Shown here: piece by piece, positions 23,909 through 33,610 of the stretch | Position numbering within the stretch: the first letter of the stretch is position 1 | Layout: each line of letters begins with the position of its first letter | From: Pseudoalteromonas sp. UG3-2 | GTDB lineage: Bacteria > Pseudomonadota > Gammaproteobacteria > Enterobacterales > Alteromonadaceae | NCBI RefSeq assembly: GCF_037120705.1 | Contig: NZ_JAWLJU010000002.1 | Span: 1,240,001-1,304,000, forward strand | Direction of reading: 5' to 3' | Length of the DNA: 64,000 bases | Notes under the pieces: generated by a model | Database searches by the model: none | What the model was told of the DNA's origin: nothing | The model's input: the letters and a program-made list of their open reading frames with translations, nothing else | Made by a program: the position numbers and the translations under genes

Positions 23909-24021
23909 TTGACCGACCTTTTATTATTGTTTTTTTGTTAAATTAATGCATCGTTCAGTAACTCTCAAGATGTTTTTTTATACAGTGTTTTAACCAGTAC
24001 CTCATAAAAATCCGCGATTAA

Positions 24022-24228
24022 TACCAATTCGCTTAATTAAGCGGTCCATTTGAAGCAAGAAAATTCTGTCGATAACCCCGCTCCCGCGTCCTGCTATCGC
24101 CCTGGTACCTACATCCATATAGGCAAAGCAAAAATTTTGCTATTTAGTTGCTCTAAATGAGAAATTTTTAACGCCGTTAGCGGCGAATTTGCTCCCTCAA
24201 ATTGAGCAAGTATTAATACGGATTGGTA
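24022..24228. repeat. MITE-like repeat, complete copy
   Basis: A 207-bp non-coding element with imperfect terminal inverted repeats: the left end TACCAATTCGCTTAATTA matches the complement of the right end, TACCAATCCGTATTAATA, in most positions. An internal hairpin AACGCCGTTAGCGGCG lies near 24161. A second, right-truncated copy is at 33611-33785. No coding sequence; it is likely mobilised in trans or a genome-wide repeat. Confidence 0.7.
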
Positions 24229-24234
24229 TAAAGC

Positions 24235-25161
24235 TTAATATCCGGCGCTTTTATCAATGACGTGGCGCAAGGCTTGTTGCCGCTTCATTCGCTCGTAATT
24301 TATGACAATTTGCTCTGTGGCAGTACTCAAACTGGTCAGTGCGGCAACGTGGGGGGTTATGGTTACTTTGGGGTGACGCCACAAGGGGCTCTGTTCAGGT
24401 AACGGCTCCTTTGCAAAGACATCCAATACCGCGCCACCAAGACAGCCCTGATCCAACGCACGCAACAGTGCCGCTTCATCGAGGTGAGCTCCTCTGGCAA
24501 CATTAATGATCACGCTATGTTCTGGCAGTGCGGCAAACACTTCAGCATTTAACATGCCACGAGTATCTGCTGTTAACGGCAATAGACAGACCAAGTAATC
24601 AAGATCAGACAAAAAAGCAAGCAAAGCATCGCGGCCATGGTAATGATCTACCCCAGCAATACTTTTCTCACTGCGTGACCAGCCCTTAAGGGTAAATTTA
24701 TTGCTTAGTAATTGTGCCGCAACGGCTTGGCCGAGCTGGCCCATGCCCATAATCCCGACACAATGCCCAGGCCTTGCTCGCTTTGGTCGCCACACTTGCT
24801 CTGATTGCTGCTGACGATACTGCTGCACTCGCAGTTTATGATTTAAAATATGACCCAAAACGTACTGCGCCATATCGTCAGCTAAACACGGGTCAACTAT
24901 CCGAGCCACTTCGACATGCTCTGGCAATAGATTAACTGGAATGCCATCCACCCCAGCCCCAAATGAATGCACCACTTTTAAGTTGGGACACTTTGGCCAC
25001 AGTGACGAGGGCGCATTCCACGCCAAAATAAACTCAACTTGAGTGAGCATTTCCTCATCCTGCAACGGCCATTCCAAAATGGTTTCTTGCGGTAAAGCGG
25101 CGCGCAAAGCTGCCATTAATTTGTCATTATTGCGATTGCAAACACATACCAGTAACGCCAT
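24235..25161 (-). CDS. ghrA: glyoxylate/hydroxypyruvate reductase GhrA-like
   Basis: 308-residue NAD(P)H-dependent D-2-hydroxyacid dehydrogenase. The Rossmann motif GIMGMGQLGQAV lies near residues 137-148, the catalytic arginine in NVARGAHLDE, the glutamate in FAKEPLPEQSPLW and the histidine in VTITPHVAA. The wording GAGVDGIP, WSRSEKSIAGV and LDVFAKEPLPEQSPLWRHP follows E. coli GhrA closely, including the C-terminal GY. It reduces glyoxylate and hydroxypyruvate in the cytoplasm. It is divergent from the OlsF-like gene. The complete copy of the repeat element begins just after its stop codon. Confidence 0.9.
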   Translation of the reverse strand: MALLVCVCNRNNDKLMAALRAALPQETILEWPLQDEEMLTQVEFILAWNAPSSLWPKCPNLKVVHSFGAGVDGIPVNLLPEHVEVARIVDPCLADDMAQYVLGHILNHKLRVQQYRQQQSEQVWRPKRARPGHCVGIMGMGQLGQAVAAQLLSNKFTLKGWSRSEKSIAGVDHYHGRDALLAFLSDLDYLVCLLPLTADTRGMLNAEVFAALPEHSVIINVARGAHLDEAALLRALDQGCLGGAVLDVFAKEPLPEQSPLWRHPKVTITPHVAALTSLSTATEQIVINYERMKRQQALRHVIDKSAGY

Positions 25162-25276
25162 AAAAATTCCTCAACTTACCCATGCCCGCAAAATTGCAAA
25201 GTAAATGACATAACAGTGCAACGTGTTTGTCATTAAGAGTTTCTAACCTTGCAAAAAACGCCAACAGGTGAACAAA

Positions 25277-26998
25277 ATGATTAGTGTAGATAAAGTCATT
25301 GAAGCAAATCTTCCACAACTTGAAAACTCTCCCAAGGTAAAAGGCTTAGTTAAAAAGGGCTTGGGTTATCTTTTGCACGAACAAGAGTTTGTCGCTTTTG
25401 CCGATACCTACCCCCATTTACAAGGGCTCGAATTCGTTGAACAAGTGTTAGACGAACTGGACTTTGATGCCCGCTTTAAGCCCAAACAAATCGAGCACAT
25501 TCCCAGCGAAGGGCCGGTGGTGATTGTGGCGAACCACCCGATTGGCTCGCTGGATGCATTAGCGCTCATAAAAGTCCTGGCGCAAGTGCGCCCAGATTTA
25601 AAAGTGGTCGCTAATCGCATGCTGATGTCGGTCACCCCAATGCATCCTTTATTATTGCCGGTTGATAACCTCTCAAGCGCCAGTAAAAAACAAGAATTAG
25701 CCAATATCCATAAGCATTTAAAATCCGAAGGCGCGCTATTGATATTTCCGGCTGGTGAGGTGTCGCGACTCGGGCCCACAGGGATTAAAGATTGTAAATG
25801 GAACTCTGGTTTTTTAAGAATGGCCAAAAAAGCCAACTGCCCTATTTTGCCCATTTACATTAAAGCCAAAAATAGCCCGCTGTTTTATGGCACCAGTATG
25901 ATTTATAAACCTTTGGCTAGCTTGCTGCTGGTAAAAGAGATGTTTAAACAACGGCAAAAGTCGCTGGAATTTGAAATCGGCGCCAGCATTCCGCCAGAGT
26001 CGTATTTAATTGACAATCTTAAAGACAAAGAGATTGTGGCGCTGATCAGAAAACAGCTATACCGCCTGGCCAGTAAAAAAACACTGCCGCTAAAAACGCA
26101 GACGCCCATCGCCGTGCCCGAATGCCGCAAAGCCTTAAAAAGTGCCATCGAGCAGTGTGAGTGCATTGGTGAAACGCCAGATGGTATGCATATATATGTT
26201 TATCAATACACTGGCAGTTCGGTGATTTTTCGTGAGCTGGGCCGAATGAGAGAAATTGCTTTTCGGGCTGTCGGTGAAGGCAGCGGCCATCGCCGTGACA
26301 TAGATAAGTACGATATGCATTACCATCACCTATTGCTATGGGATGCTAAACAGCTTGAGCTAGTTGGAGCTTATCGCCTGGCCAGTGCCAAACAGGTTAT
26401 TGCTGAGCACGGTCAAGCCGGACTGTATACCGACAGTTTATTTAGCTACAGCGATGCCATGACGCCCTATTTTGAGCGTGGTATAGAGTTAGGCCGCAGC
26501 TTTGTGCAACCCAAGTATTGGGGACGCAAAAGCCTCGACTACTTGTGGTATGGCATTGGCGCCTTTGTAAAACGCTACCCAGAGCACCGTTACCTGTTTG
26601 GCGCTGTAAGCCTCTCTAATGCCTTACCTGATGAAGCAAAAGCCATGTTGGTGTACCACTACCAGCACTATTTTTCTAACTTACAGGGCCTGGCCACACC
26701 AAACAATGAAATGAAGCTCAGTAAGGATCAACTGACACGGTTTAAACAACGCTTTCAGGGCGACGACGTAAAAGAAGACTTTGCCGAGCTGAAGCACATT
26801 CTCGCTCACATGGGCGCTCAAGTGCCGACCCTATTTAAGCAATACACTGAATTGTGTGAGGAGCAAGGCGTTAACTTTTTAAGCTTTAGTATCGACCCAG
26901 ACTTTAATAACTGTATTGATGGCTTGGTGTTAGTTGACCTAGCTAAACTCAAACCGCAAAAAGCGAAGCGCTATTTAGGTGAAAACCGCTTTAATTAG
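25277..26998 (+). CDS. olsF: bifunctional acyltransferase, OlsF-like (ornithine lipid synthesis)
   Basis: 573 residues in two parts. The N-terminal acyltransferase domain has NHPIGSLDALAL (His87 to Asp93) and FPAGEVSR, the form of the glycerol-phosphate acyltransferase motifs used in OlsF and haemolysin-like enzymes. The C-terminal half (from about 300) is OlsB-like: VYQYTGSSVIFRELGRMREIAFRAVGEG, LVGAYRLA, ELGRSFVQPKYWG. In OlsF the C-terminal domain makes lyso-ornithine lipid from ornithine and acyl-ACP, and the N-terminal domain adds the second acyl chain, giving phosphate-free membrane lipids. The ATG at 25277 (AGGTG 7 nt upstream) is preferred to the GTG three codons earlier. Strong match to the fused architecture; activity is not proven. 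Confidence 0.82.
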   Translation: MISVDKVIEANLPQLENSPKVKGLVKKGLGYLLHEQEFVAFADTYPHLQGLEFVEQVLDELDFDARFKPKQIEHIPSEGPVVIVANHPIGSLDALALIKVLAQVRPDLKVVANRMLMSVTPMHPLLLPVDNLSSASKKQELANIHKHLKSEGALLIFPAGEVSRLGPTGIKDCKWNSGFLRMAKKANCPILPIYIKAKNSPLFYGTSMIYKPLASLLLVKEMFKQRQKSLEFEIGASIPPESYLIDNLKDKEIVALIRKQLYRLASKKTLPLKTQTPIAVPECRKALKSAIEQCECIGETPDGMHIYVYQYTGSSVIFRELGRMREIAFRAVGEGSGHRRDIDKYDMHYHHLLLWDAKQLELVGAYRLASAKQVIAEHGQAGLYTDSLFSYSDAMTPYFERGIELGRSFVQPKYWGRKSLDYLWYGIGAFVKRYPEHRYLFGAVSLSNALPDEAKAMLVYHYQHYFSNLQGLATPNNEMKLSKDQLTRFKQRFQGDDVKEDFAELKHILAHMGAQVPTLFKQYTELCEEQGVNFLSFSIDPDFNNCIDGLVLVDLAKLKPQKAKRYLGENRFN

Positions 26999-27033
26999 TC
27001 GCTAAACCCCAGCTTGGTTGCTTGAGTGCAATA

Positions 27034-27055
27034 AAGACCGCTACACTGCGGTCTT
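27034..27055 (+). terminator. Rho-independent terminator after the OlsF-like gene
   Basis: AAGACCGC / GCGGTCTT stem with a 6-nt loop, followed by ATTC and TTTG. The tail is weak, but the stem is perfect and sits 35 nt after the stop. Confidence 0.6.
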
Positions 27056-27093
27056 ATTCATTTGTACATTGCTAATCTGAGGCTCTCTTACTC

Positions 27094-27576
27094 ATGCTCA
27101 AGCTTATTGGTCAAATTGCTATTATTGCCATGGTGTTTTTCGCGGTGTCCAGCTATCAGCAACGGAACATGCTGCCGGACTCAGGAGAACAAACCGCCCC
27201 CTTTTTTCATCTCCCTGTGCATAACAGTAAGCAAACTTTTTCCTCTACTCAGTTAAAAGGTCAACAAACGGTCATCTACTTCTTTGCCCCATGGTGCAGC
27301 GTTTGTCGTCTCAGCATGCCTAACATCGATAAGCTTTATCAACAGGGCAAAGTGAATGCGGTTGCCATCGCCTTAGATTACAGCTCAACACAAGCCGTAA
27401 CCGATTTTGTTGCCGATTTAGAGCTCGCCATGCCAGTCTTAATGGGTAACCGCACCACAGCACAACACTACAAAGTAAGCGGATTTCCTACCTATTACGT
27501 TATAGATGAAGAGATGAAGATCACTCAGCGCGCCATAGGCTATTCAACAGAGCTTGGGATCCGGGCACGATTGTAG
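27094..27576 (+). CDS. membrane-anchored thioredoxin-like protein (TlpA/redoxin family)
   Basis: 160 residues. An N-terminal hydrophobic helix (LIGQIAIIAMVFFAV, about 4-18) anchors or exports the protein. The thioredoxin fold then follows, with the active-site pair in FAPWCSVCRLSMP (about residues 66-78) and the cis-proline in SGFPTYYVID. It probably acts as a thiol-disulfide reductase in the periplasm, as TlpA or ScsD do. No ribosome site is obvious. The PpiC and GrxA genes follow within 500 bp, but each has its own leader. The precise substrate is unknown. Confidence 0.85.
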   Translation: MLKLIGQIAIIAMVFFAVSSYQQRNMLPDSGEQTAPFFHLPVHNSKQTFSSTQLKGQQTVIYFFAPWCSVCRLSMPNIDKLYQQGKVNAVAIALDYSSTQAVTDFVADLELAMPVLMGNRTTAQHYKVSGFPTYYVIDEEMKITQRAIGYSTELGIRARL

Positions 27577-27658
27577 CGCTACCGTGTGCTAATTTTGCTT
27601 GATTTGCACCAGCGGCCTCGGCATGATCGCATCTTTAAGTTTCTATAAAGGAAAAGTC

Positions 27659-27937
27659 ATGCCCAAGGCTTGCGCGTACCATATTTTGGTAAAAACCGAA
27701 AAAGAATGTTTAGCCATTAAAGCGAAACTTGCCAAAGGCGGTGATTTTGGCAAGCTGGCGAAGCAGCACTCTACATGCCCCTCGAAAAAACGCGGTGGCG
27801 ATCTTGGTGAATTTAACAAAGGCGACATGGTCAAAGCTTTCGACGATGTGGTGTTTAAAAAGCCACTGTTCGAGGTGCATGGTCCGGTGAAAACTAAGTT
27901 TGGCTATCACCTAATAAAAACGGTCTATCGTAGCTAA
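27659..27937 (+). CDS. ppiC: peptidyl-prolyl cis-trans isomerase C (parvulin)
   Basis: 92-residue single-domain parvulin, matching E. coli PpiC in length and motifs: [53 protein letters not shown] and TKFGYHLIK. It catalyses cis-trans isomerisation of prolyl bonds in the cytoplasm. There is no signal peptide. The ATG at 27659 has AAAGGAAA upstream and matches the family start; the open frame extends 20 codons further upstream without homology. Stands alone. Confidence 0.95.
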   Translation: MPKACAYHILVKTEKECLAIKAKLAKGGDFGKLAKQHSTCPSKKRGGDLGEFNKGDMVKAFDDVVFKKPLFEVHGPVKTKFGYHLIKTVYRS

Positions 27938-28041
27938 CATCGCATTTCTCGATTGCGACCATCTTTTTAATTAGATTTACCTGATATTAAATGTCACTAT
28001 ACTGGCATACATTAGCTTAAAGTGATGAAAAGAGGATTGTT

Positions 28042-28305
28042 ATGTTTACTGTAATTTTTGGCCGAGATGGCTGCCCATTTTGCGTTCGTGCTAAAGAAGT
28101 TGCTGAACGTCTAAAGACAGAACGTGATGACTTTAATTACCGCTATGTTGATATCATTAAAGAAGGGGTGTCGAAAGCGGACCTAGAGCAATCGGCTGGC
28201 AAACCTTGCCCAACTGTGCCACAAATTTTTATCGACCAAGATCACATTGGCGGTTTTACCGAATTTGAAGCCTACGCAAAAGCCAATCTAGGCCTTTACC
28301 AGTAA
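28042..28305 (+). CDS. grxA: glutaredoxin 1 (GrxA)
   Basis: 87 residues with the dithiol active site GCPFC at positions 10-14, the TVP cis-proline loop (CPTVPQIF) and the GG(F/Y) motif in HIGGFTEFEAY. It follows E. coli GrxA through most of its length (VIFGR, RAKEVAERL, RDDFNYRYVDI). It reduces disulfides with glutathione, including in ribonucleotide reductase and OxyR. AGAGG precedes the ATG. It has a third cysteine (KPCPT) where E. coli GrxA has valine. Single gene. Confidence 0.95.
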   Translation: MFTVIFGRDGCPFCVRAKEVAERLKTERDDFNYRYVDIIKEGVSKADLEQSAGKPCPTVPQIFIDQDHIGGFTEFEAYAKANLGLYQ

Positions 28306-28435
28306 ATTCACTAAAATTGTGCAGGTTAAATTTTAACCAATATCAGGCACATATAAAATAGTCTGAATTTATGCAAGCTTTTGTTTTATCTTTCCTGTAC
28401 AATTCGCGCCTCTTTAAAATAGTTGAGGCGCATTA

Positions 28436-30235
28436 ATGTCAGAACCAGTCACGTTTGAATCTTTAGACCTTTCACCTGCAATTTTAAAAGCAGTCGAAGA
28501 GCAAGGATATAAAACACCTTCTGAGATCCAAGCTCAATGTATACCGTTATTGCTAGAAAGAAAAGACGTACTGGGACTAGCGCAGACGGGTACAGGTAAA
28601 ACGGCAGCATTTGCACTGCCATTGTTAAACCAAATAGACGCATCCGTTAAACAACCACAGATCCTTGTGCTTACGCCAACGCGTGAGCTAGCTATTCAAG
28701 TTGCTGAAGCATTTCAGCAATATGCTAAATATACAAAAGGCGTTGAAGTGTTAGCGCTTTATGGTGGTCAAAGCTACGGCATTCAGCTGAGTGCTCTACG
28801 CCGTGGTGCCCAAATTATTGTGGCAACACCGGGGCGTTTAATTGACCATATCAACCGCAAGACCATTGACCTTTCAGGGTTAAATGCACTTGTACTTGAT
28901 GAAGCAGATGAAATGCTACGCATGGGCTTTATCGATGATGTTGAAAGCATCATGGAAAAAACCCCTGAAGAGAAGCAAACTTGTTTGTTCTCGGCAACCA
29001 TGCCTAAGCAGATCCAGTCAATCTGTAATAAATATTTAGATAACGCTGAGCAAGTTAAAATCACGCCGCGTAACTCTACTGTATCGACGATCGAGCAAGT
29101 TTACTGGCGTGCAACTGCACACAAAAACAAAGCGATCGTACGCTTCTTAGAAGCGGAAGATTACGATGGCGCCATCGTGTTTGTACGTACACGTAACGAT
29201 ACCGTTCAGCTTGCTGAGCTGTTAGAGCGCGAAGGCTTCTCAGCCGCACCGCTTAATGGTGACATGAACCAACAAGCACGTGAACGCACCGTTGACCGCT
29301 TGAAAAATGGTCTGCTTGATATTGTTATTGCAACCGACGTTGCAGCCCGTGGCCTTGACGTTGAACGTTTGAGCCTAGTGGTTAACTATGATATCCCACA
29401 AGACAGTGAAGCCTATGTCCACCGTATTGGCCGTACAGGTCGTGCTGGTCGTCAAGGTAAAGCGATTTTGTTTGTTAAGAACAATGAGCGCTACCTACTG
29501 AAAAATATCATGCGTCACACTCGCTCTGATATTGCTCAGGTTGAACTGCCGAGTGCGAAAATTGTAGAAGAAAAACGCATTGGCGCACTAGAAACCAAAC
29601 TTGCTGCAGCATTAGAGCACAAAGACATTGAGTTCTTTAGCAAAGTAGCCGCTGGTTTAGGTGAAAAGCTCGAGCTATCTCAGGAAGATTTGGCCGCTGC
29701 ACTACTTTGCCTAGCACAGCAGCAAACACCATTAAAAGTGGAAGAAATTAAGCTGCAGCAGCGCGATCGTAAAGAGCGCGGTGAACGTCGTGAACGCGAT
29801 GGCAACCGTGGCGAGCGCAAACCTCGTAGCCGTGACCGTGCTGCAGGCCCAATGGATACTTACCGTATCGAAGTGGGTCGTGACCACGGTGTGCAAGTGA
29901 AAAACATTGTTGGTGCCATTGCCAATGAGGCTGATATCTCTAGCAAGTTTATTGGTGAAATCCGCTTGTTCAATGAACACAGTACGGTACAACTACCACA
30001 AAACATGCCGGCAGATACGTTGTCACACTTTAAGAGTGTCCACATTTGTCAGCGCCCAATGAATATGTCGAAGAGCACCCACCCTGCCGATCAGGCACGT
30101 GGCGGAGACTCTCGAGGCGGCGATTCTCGTGAGCGTAAACGCAGCTTCAAAGACCCTCGCAGTGGCGGTGACAAACGTCGCCCTGAAGGTCAAAGAAGAG
30201 AAAGACGTGAACGAAAAGAAATTAGCTTTTCGTAA
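28436..30235 (+). CDS. deaD: DEAD-box RNA helicase DeaD (CsdA)
   Basis: 599 residues. All helicase motifs are present: the Q motif region, AQTGTGKT, PTRELAIQV, TPGRLIDH, DEAD in VLDEADEMLRMGF, SAT, ATDVAARGLDV and HRIGRTGRAG. The C-terminal half has a dimerisation region, a basic RGERRERDGNRGERK linker, an RNA-binding RRM-like domain (about 477-545: YRIEVGRDHGVQVKNIVGAI) and an RGG/arginine-rich tail. DeaD helps ribosome assembly and mRNA decay, especially in the cold. Single gene with a strong terminator. Confidence 0.95.
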   Translation: MSEPVTFESLDLSPAILKAVEEQGYKTPSEIQAQCIPLLLERKDVLGLAQTGTGKTAAFALPLLNQIDASVKQPQILVLTPTRELAIQVAEAFQQYAKYTKGVEVLALYGGQSYGIQLSALRRGAQIIVATPGRLIDHINRKTIDLSGLNALVLDEADEMLRMGFIDDVESIMEKTPEEKQTCLFSATMPKQIQSICNKYLDNAEQVKITPRNSTVSTIEQVYWRATAHKNKAIVRFLEAEDYDGAIVFVRTRNDTVQLAELLEREGFSAAPLNGDMNQQARERTVDRLKNGLLDIVIATDVAARGLDVERLSLVVNYDIPQDSEAYVHRIGRTGRAGRQGKAILFVKNNERYLLKNIMRHTRSDIAQVELPSAKIVEEKRIGALETKLAAALEHKDIEFFSKVAAGLGEKLELSQEDLAAALLCLAQQQTPLKVEEIKLQQRDRKERGERRERDGNRGERKPRSRDRAAGPMDTYRIEVGRDHGVQVKNIVGAIANEADISSKFIGEIRLFNEHSTVQLPQNMPADTLSHFKSVHICQRPMNMSKSTHPADQARGGDSRGGDSRERKRSFKDPRSGGDKRRPEGQRRERRERKEISFS

Positions 30236-30253
30236 TTAAAGCCATTCGCTTGA

Positions 30254-30283
30254 AAAGGCCGCTTCATTGAAGCGGCCTTTTTT
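30254..30283 (+). terminator. Rho-independent terminator of deaD
   Basis: Perfect 12-bp stem AAAGGCCGCTTC / GAAGCGGCCTTT with an ATT loop and a T tail. It lies between convergent deaD and mtfA. Confidence 0.9.
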
Positions 30284-30300
30284 ATGGCTATTCACTCAGC

Positions 30301-31128
30301 CTAGCGCTGCCAGTCTAACGGATTAAATCCGTAATAAGCATGCAGCAGGTTAAATAGCTCAGGGTTCTCTTGCTTAAGTGCCGCGGGCTTTTCTATAAAG
30401 GTTTCGGTCACCACCGCAAAAAACTCCGCTTCGTTGGTGGCGCCATAGGAGTGGATCACGTGTGGCATATTATAAGAAAGTTGCATTTTTAGTTGCTGAT
30501 AGGCCTTCGCTAACACCCGCCACCACTCTTTATAGCTCATGCCTTTAGGCAACAAAGGAGTGCCATTGGTGTTCCCGGTTTGTTGGTCAAGCTGATGGGC
30601 AAACTCATGGAATACTAAGTTATGACCGTCTTCTGGGAGACGGTTTCCTTCTAAAACATCATGCCAGCTCAGCACCAAAGTACCACCAGGCCATGACTCA
30701 CCTTGTCGCACAGCTTGGTGAAAGCTGACCAAACCGGCTGCATCACGAGAAGTTTGTGGGGCATAATAACTGCTGGGGTAAAGCAGTACCTCTTTAACAT
30801 TGGGATAGAGCGGCCAAGCTTGCTTGAGTACCAATAAGCAAGCATCGGCGGCAATGATCACCTGCATTGCTCGGGTCACTCTTAAGCCATCTCGCCCCAG
30901 CACCTGCTTTTCCCCTAGAAACCACACTATGTGCTTTTCTAGCTGCGCTCTATCGGCATCGGTCATATTGCGGTAAATAGGCATGTATTTTAGCAACACC
31001 TGCTTATCCATTGTGCTCAGAGTGTGTTGCAGATATTTTCTTTGCCACCACTTGTGTTGTAGCAAGGAAAAGTTCCAGTACAAGGCAATAAATAGGATTA
31101 GGCCTAAAATAAGCACTACTTCTATCAC
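30301..31128 (-). CDS. mtfA: zinc-dependent peptidase MtfA
   Basis: 275 residues. An N-terminal membrane helix (VVLILGLILFIALYW) precedes the MtfA peptidase domain with the zinc motif HEFAHQLD and, downstream, EFFAVVTETFIEKP, where the third ligand glutamate is expected. E. coli MtfA is a cytosolic aminopeptidase that binds the Mlc repressor and so affects ptsG. The N-terminal helix is absent from E. coli MtfA, so this form is probably membrane-tethered, as in several marine relatives. Divergent from the helicase gene at 31238. Confidence 0.9.
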   Translation of the reverse strand: MIEVVLILGLILFIALYWNFSLLQHKWWQRKYLQHTLSTMDKQVLLKYMPIYRNMTDADRAQLEKHIVWFLGEKQVLGRDGLRVTRAMQVIIAADACLLVLKQAWPLYPNVKEVLLYPSSYYAPQTSRDAAGLVSFHQAVRQGESWPGGTLVLSWHDVLEGNRLPEDGHNLVFHEFAHQLDQQTGNTNGTPLLPKGMSYKEWWRVLAKAYQQLKMQLSYNMPHVIHSYGATNEAEFFAVVTETFIEKPAALKQENPELFNLLHAYYGFNPLDWQR

Positions 31129-31237
31129 GGCTTTAGGCCCTTATTCATTAATACATGTTGTATAAATTGGAGCATCGACAAATATTTTCAAGCTCAAATT
31201 TGCTATCATCGCCGAAAAAGACCCTGGTGTTGTTCCT

Positions 31238-33574
31238 ATGCAGTTACCCATTGATGCCATAAAAGATGAATTTAGTCAGACCTTAACACAGCAAAGTGCC
31301 GTGGTGGTTTGCGCCGCCACCGGATCGGGTAAATCGACCCAGTTACCACTGTGGGCGAGCAAACAGGGTCGTGTATTGGTGATTGAACCAAGAAGAATAG
31401 CCTGTACTTCGCTGTCTGAGTTTGTAGCTCAGCAATGTCAGTCCAAGGTGGGTGAAAAAATAGGATACGCCATTCGCTTTACCACACAATGCTCAGCGAC
31501 CACCGACATCATCTACGCCACCCCAGGTGTGGCATTGCGCTGGTTTTTTGAGGATCAACTTCAGCAGTTTGACGTCATCATGCTCGACGAATTTCATGAG
31601 CGCCGTTGGGACATGGACTTGCTATTAGCACTGCTGAAACAACAGCATCAGCACAAACTGATTGTGACTTCGGCGACATTAAACGCGCAACGATTAGCAG
31701 CGTATTTATCCGCGCCGATATTAGAGTCTCAAGGTCAACTCTATGCTGTGACAGAGCTGCATCTGGCACCCGACCCACGGGCAATGCCAAGCAAAGAGCA
31801 GTTACCAGAACGAGTTTTGTTCGCATGCCAGCAAGCGTTGCAAACCTCGACTGGGGACATTTTAGTGTTTTTGCCAGGTAAAGCGGAAATTCAAGCATGC
31901 TTAGCGGCACTTAACAAGCTCGATGCCATGGCCATTGGTCTTTATAGCGGCTGCAGCGCCCAAGCCCAAACGCTTGCGTTAACAAAGCAGCCACAACGGC
32001 GCATTATATTAGCCACCAACGTCGCTGAAACTTCGCTGACCATTCCCAATATCACCTGTGTTATCGACTCAGGTCTTGAGCGCCGTACTCATTTGCGCCT
32101 CGGCAAAACCGTACTTGGTCTTGATGCTATCGCTCGAGATTCGGCAAAACAACGCCTTGGCCGCGCAGGTAGAACGCAATCGGGCATTTGTATTCGCTTA
32201 TATGGCCAGCATGCGCCCCTTGATGCCACCACGCCACCGGAGATCCAACGAGAATCTCTGATGGAGCTGGTGTTAGCATCTGGCTGTGCAGCCAAAGGAG
32301 TCCATTCTCTGGAGTTTATAGATCCCCTGCCCACCGCATCATTAGAAAAAGCCGTCTCACAGCTGCAGCACTTACAAGCAATCGATGACCAAGGCCTCGC
32401 CACAGCACTTGGCAAGCAACTTTATCCGCTGCCAATAGACTATGAATATGGCTACCTCATCAGTAAACTGCCTAGCAACACCTTACGCCAAGCGGCGATA
32501 GACCTCATCGCCGTGTTATCGGTGCAGGCGAAAGTCTATCAACTTCCTAGGGACGTCGAGCGTATTAGCCAACTTGCCAAACGCTTACCCCATGGCAGCG
32601 ATATTGAGGTGGCGATTGCTGCCATCAGAGGGCAAATGGGCGACCTGCTCAGTATCGACTCTGACGCCATCAGCGAAGCGAAACAGTTTAGCCAGCAATT
32701 ACGTGACGCCTTTTCTTTACCGCCATTGCAACAGGCTGCCAGCTATGATTATCATGCCTTGATAGTGGCCATCGCGAAATACATGCCGCACTGGGTGTAT
32801 ATTAACAAACACAATCGCCGTAATGGTTTTAATAACACCCATGTGGAAGTGATATTGGCAAAAGAGACAAGAGCATCAGAGCAAGCCGACGCTTTATTGG
32901 TGTTGGATACCTTTGCCCTTGCTGGAAAAGGTACCAAACAAGCCAAAACCTTAGCGCTGTGCAACGCGCCTTTAAGTAAAAAACAACTACTTAAAATAGG
33001 CTTTGGTAATAAGACGTTAGATTCAGCATATTTAGACGACGGTGAGCTTTGGGGGGAGATTATAACCCACTTTAGCGGCGAAATATTAGGCAAAGAATGT
33101 CGACCATTATTAACTATTGAGCAAACCATTGCAGGCCTAGTATTACTAATCAAAAACGAAACTATTTTCCCAAGGTTAGCAGAACGAATTCAAACGGCAA
33201 TAAGCTACACGTCTCTATACTATCAATACCACAGCATTGATCTACCCGTGCCCAACTTAGACTGCTTTCTTCATGACAGACTTAGCAGCCTTGGCATTGA
33301 GTCCTATGAAGATATCGAACTTATAGATCAAGAGGACTTACTATTCAGTGAATTAGAAGATTGGAAAATGCAGCCTTTTATTGAGAAGTTTCCATTAACT
33401 TGGGCTACCTCAGAGCTGACGATGGAGGTTAACTATCACTTTAAAGGCCGCAGAGTTGAGCTCACCTTTTTAAGCGGCAATAAAAATGGAATTCCAAAAA
33501 GGTGGGAATTACCAGCCTGGCCTGGCTATGCTATTCGGTATCGTAAGGCGAGTAAAGTGGTCGATGTGAGCTGA
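31238..33574 (+). CDS. DEAH-box helicase of the HrpA/HrpB type
   Basis: 778 residues. Helicase motifs: GSGKSTQLPLW (Walker A), EPRRIA, YATPGVALRWF, DEFHERRWD (DEAH-type, here DEFH), TSATLN, FLPGKAEI, ATNVAETSLTIPNI and QRLGRAGRTQSGICIRLY. The domain order follows HrpB, but the C-terminal 350 residues do not show the usual HrpB ending, so I give no gene symbol. The substrate, RNA or DNA, is not known. The ATG at 31238 is the first good start; the ribosome site is weak. The second copy of the repeat element lies just downstream. Confidence 0.87.
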   Translation: MQLPIDAIKDEFSQTLTQQSAVVVCAATGSGKSTQLPLWASKQGRVLVIEPRRIACTSLSEFVAQQCQSKVGEKIGYAIRFTTQCSATTDIIYATPGVALRWFFEDQLQQFDVIMLDEFHERRWDMDLLLALLKQQHQHKLIVTSATLNAQRLAAYLSAPILESQGQLYAVTELHLAPDPRAMPSKEQLPERVLFACQQALQTSTGDILVFLPGKAEIQACLAALNKLDAMAIGLYSGCSAQAQTLALTKQPQRRIILATNVAETSLTIPNITCVIDSGLERRTHLRLGKTVLGLDAIARDSAKQRLGRAGRTQSGICIRLYGQHAPLDATTPPEIQRESLMELVLASGCAAKGVHSLEFIDPLPTASLEKAVSQLQHLQAIDDQGLATALGKQLYPLPIDYEYGYLISKLPSNTLRQAAIDLIAVLSVQAKVYQLPRDVERISQLAKRLPHGSDIEVAIAAIRGQMGDLLSIDSDAISEAKQFSQQLRDAFSLPPLQQAASYDYHALIVAIAKYMPHWVYINKHNRRNGFNNTHVEVILAKETRASEQADALLVLDTFALAGKGTKQAKTLALCNAPLSKKQLLKIGFGNKTLDSAYLDDGELWGEIITHFSGEILGKECRPLLTIEQTIAGLVLLIKNETIFPRLAERIQTAISYTSLYYQYHSIDLPVPNLDCFLHDRLSSLGIESYEDIELIDQEDLLFSELEDWKMQPFIEKFPLTWATSELTMEVNYHFKGRRVELTFLSGNKNGIPKRWELPAWPGYAIRYRKASKVVDVS

Positions 33575-33610
33575 ATAAGTTCGAATATACAAGCATTAAA
33601 AATAAAATAA

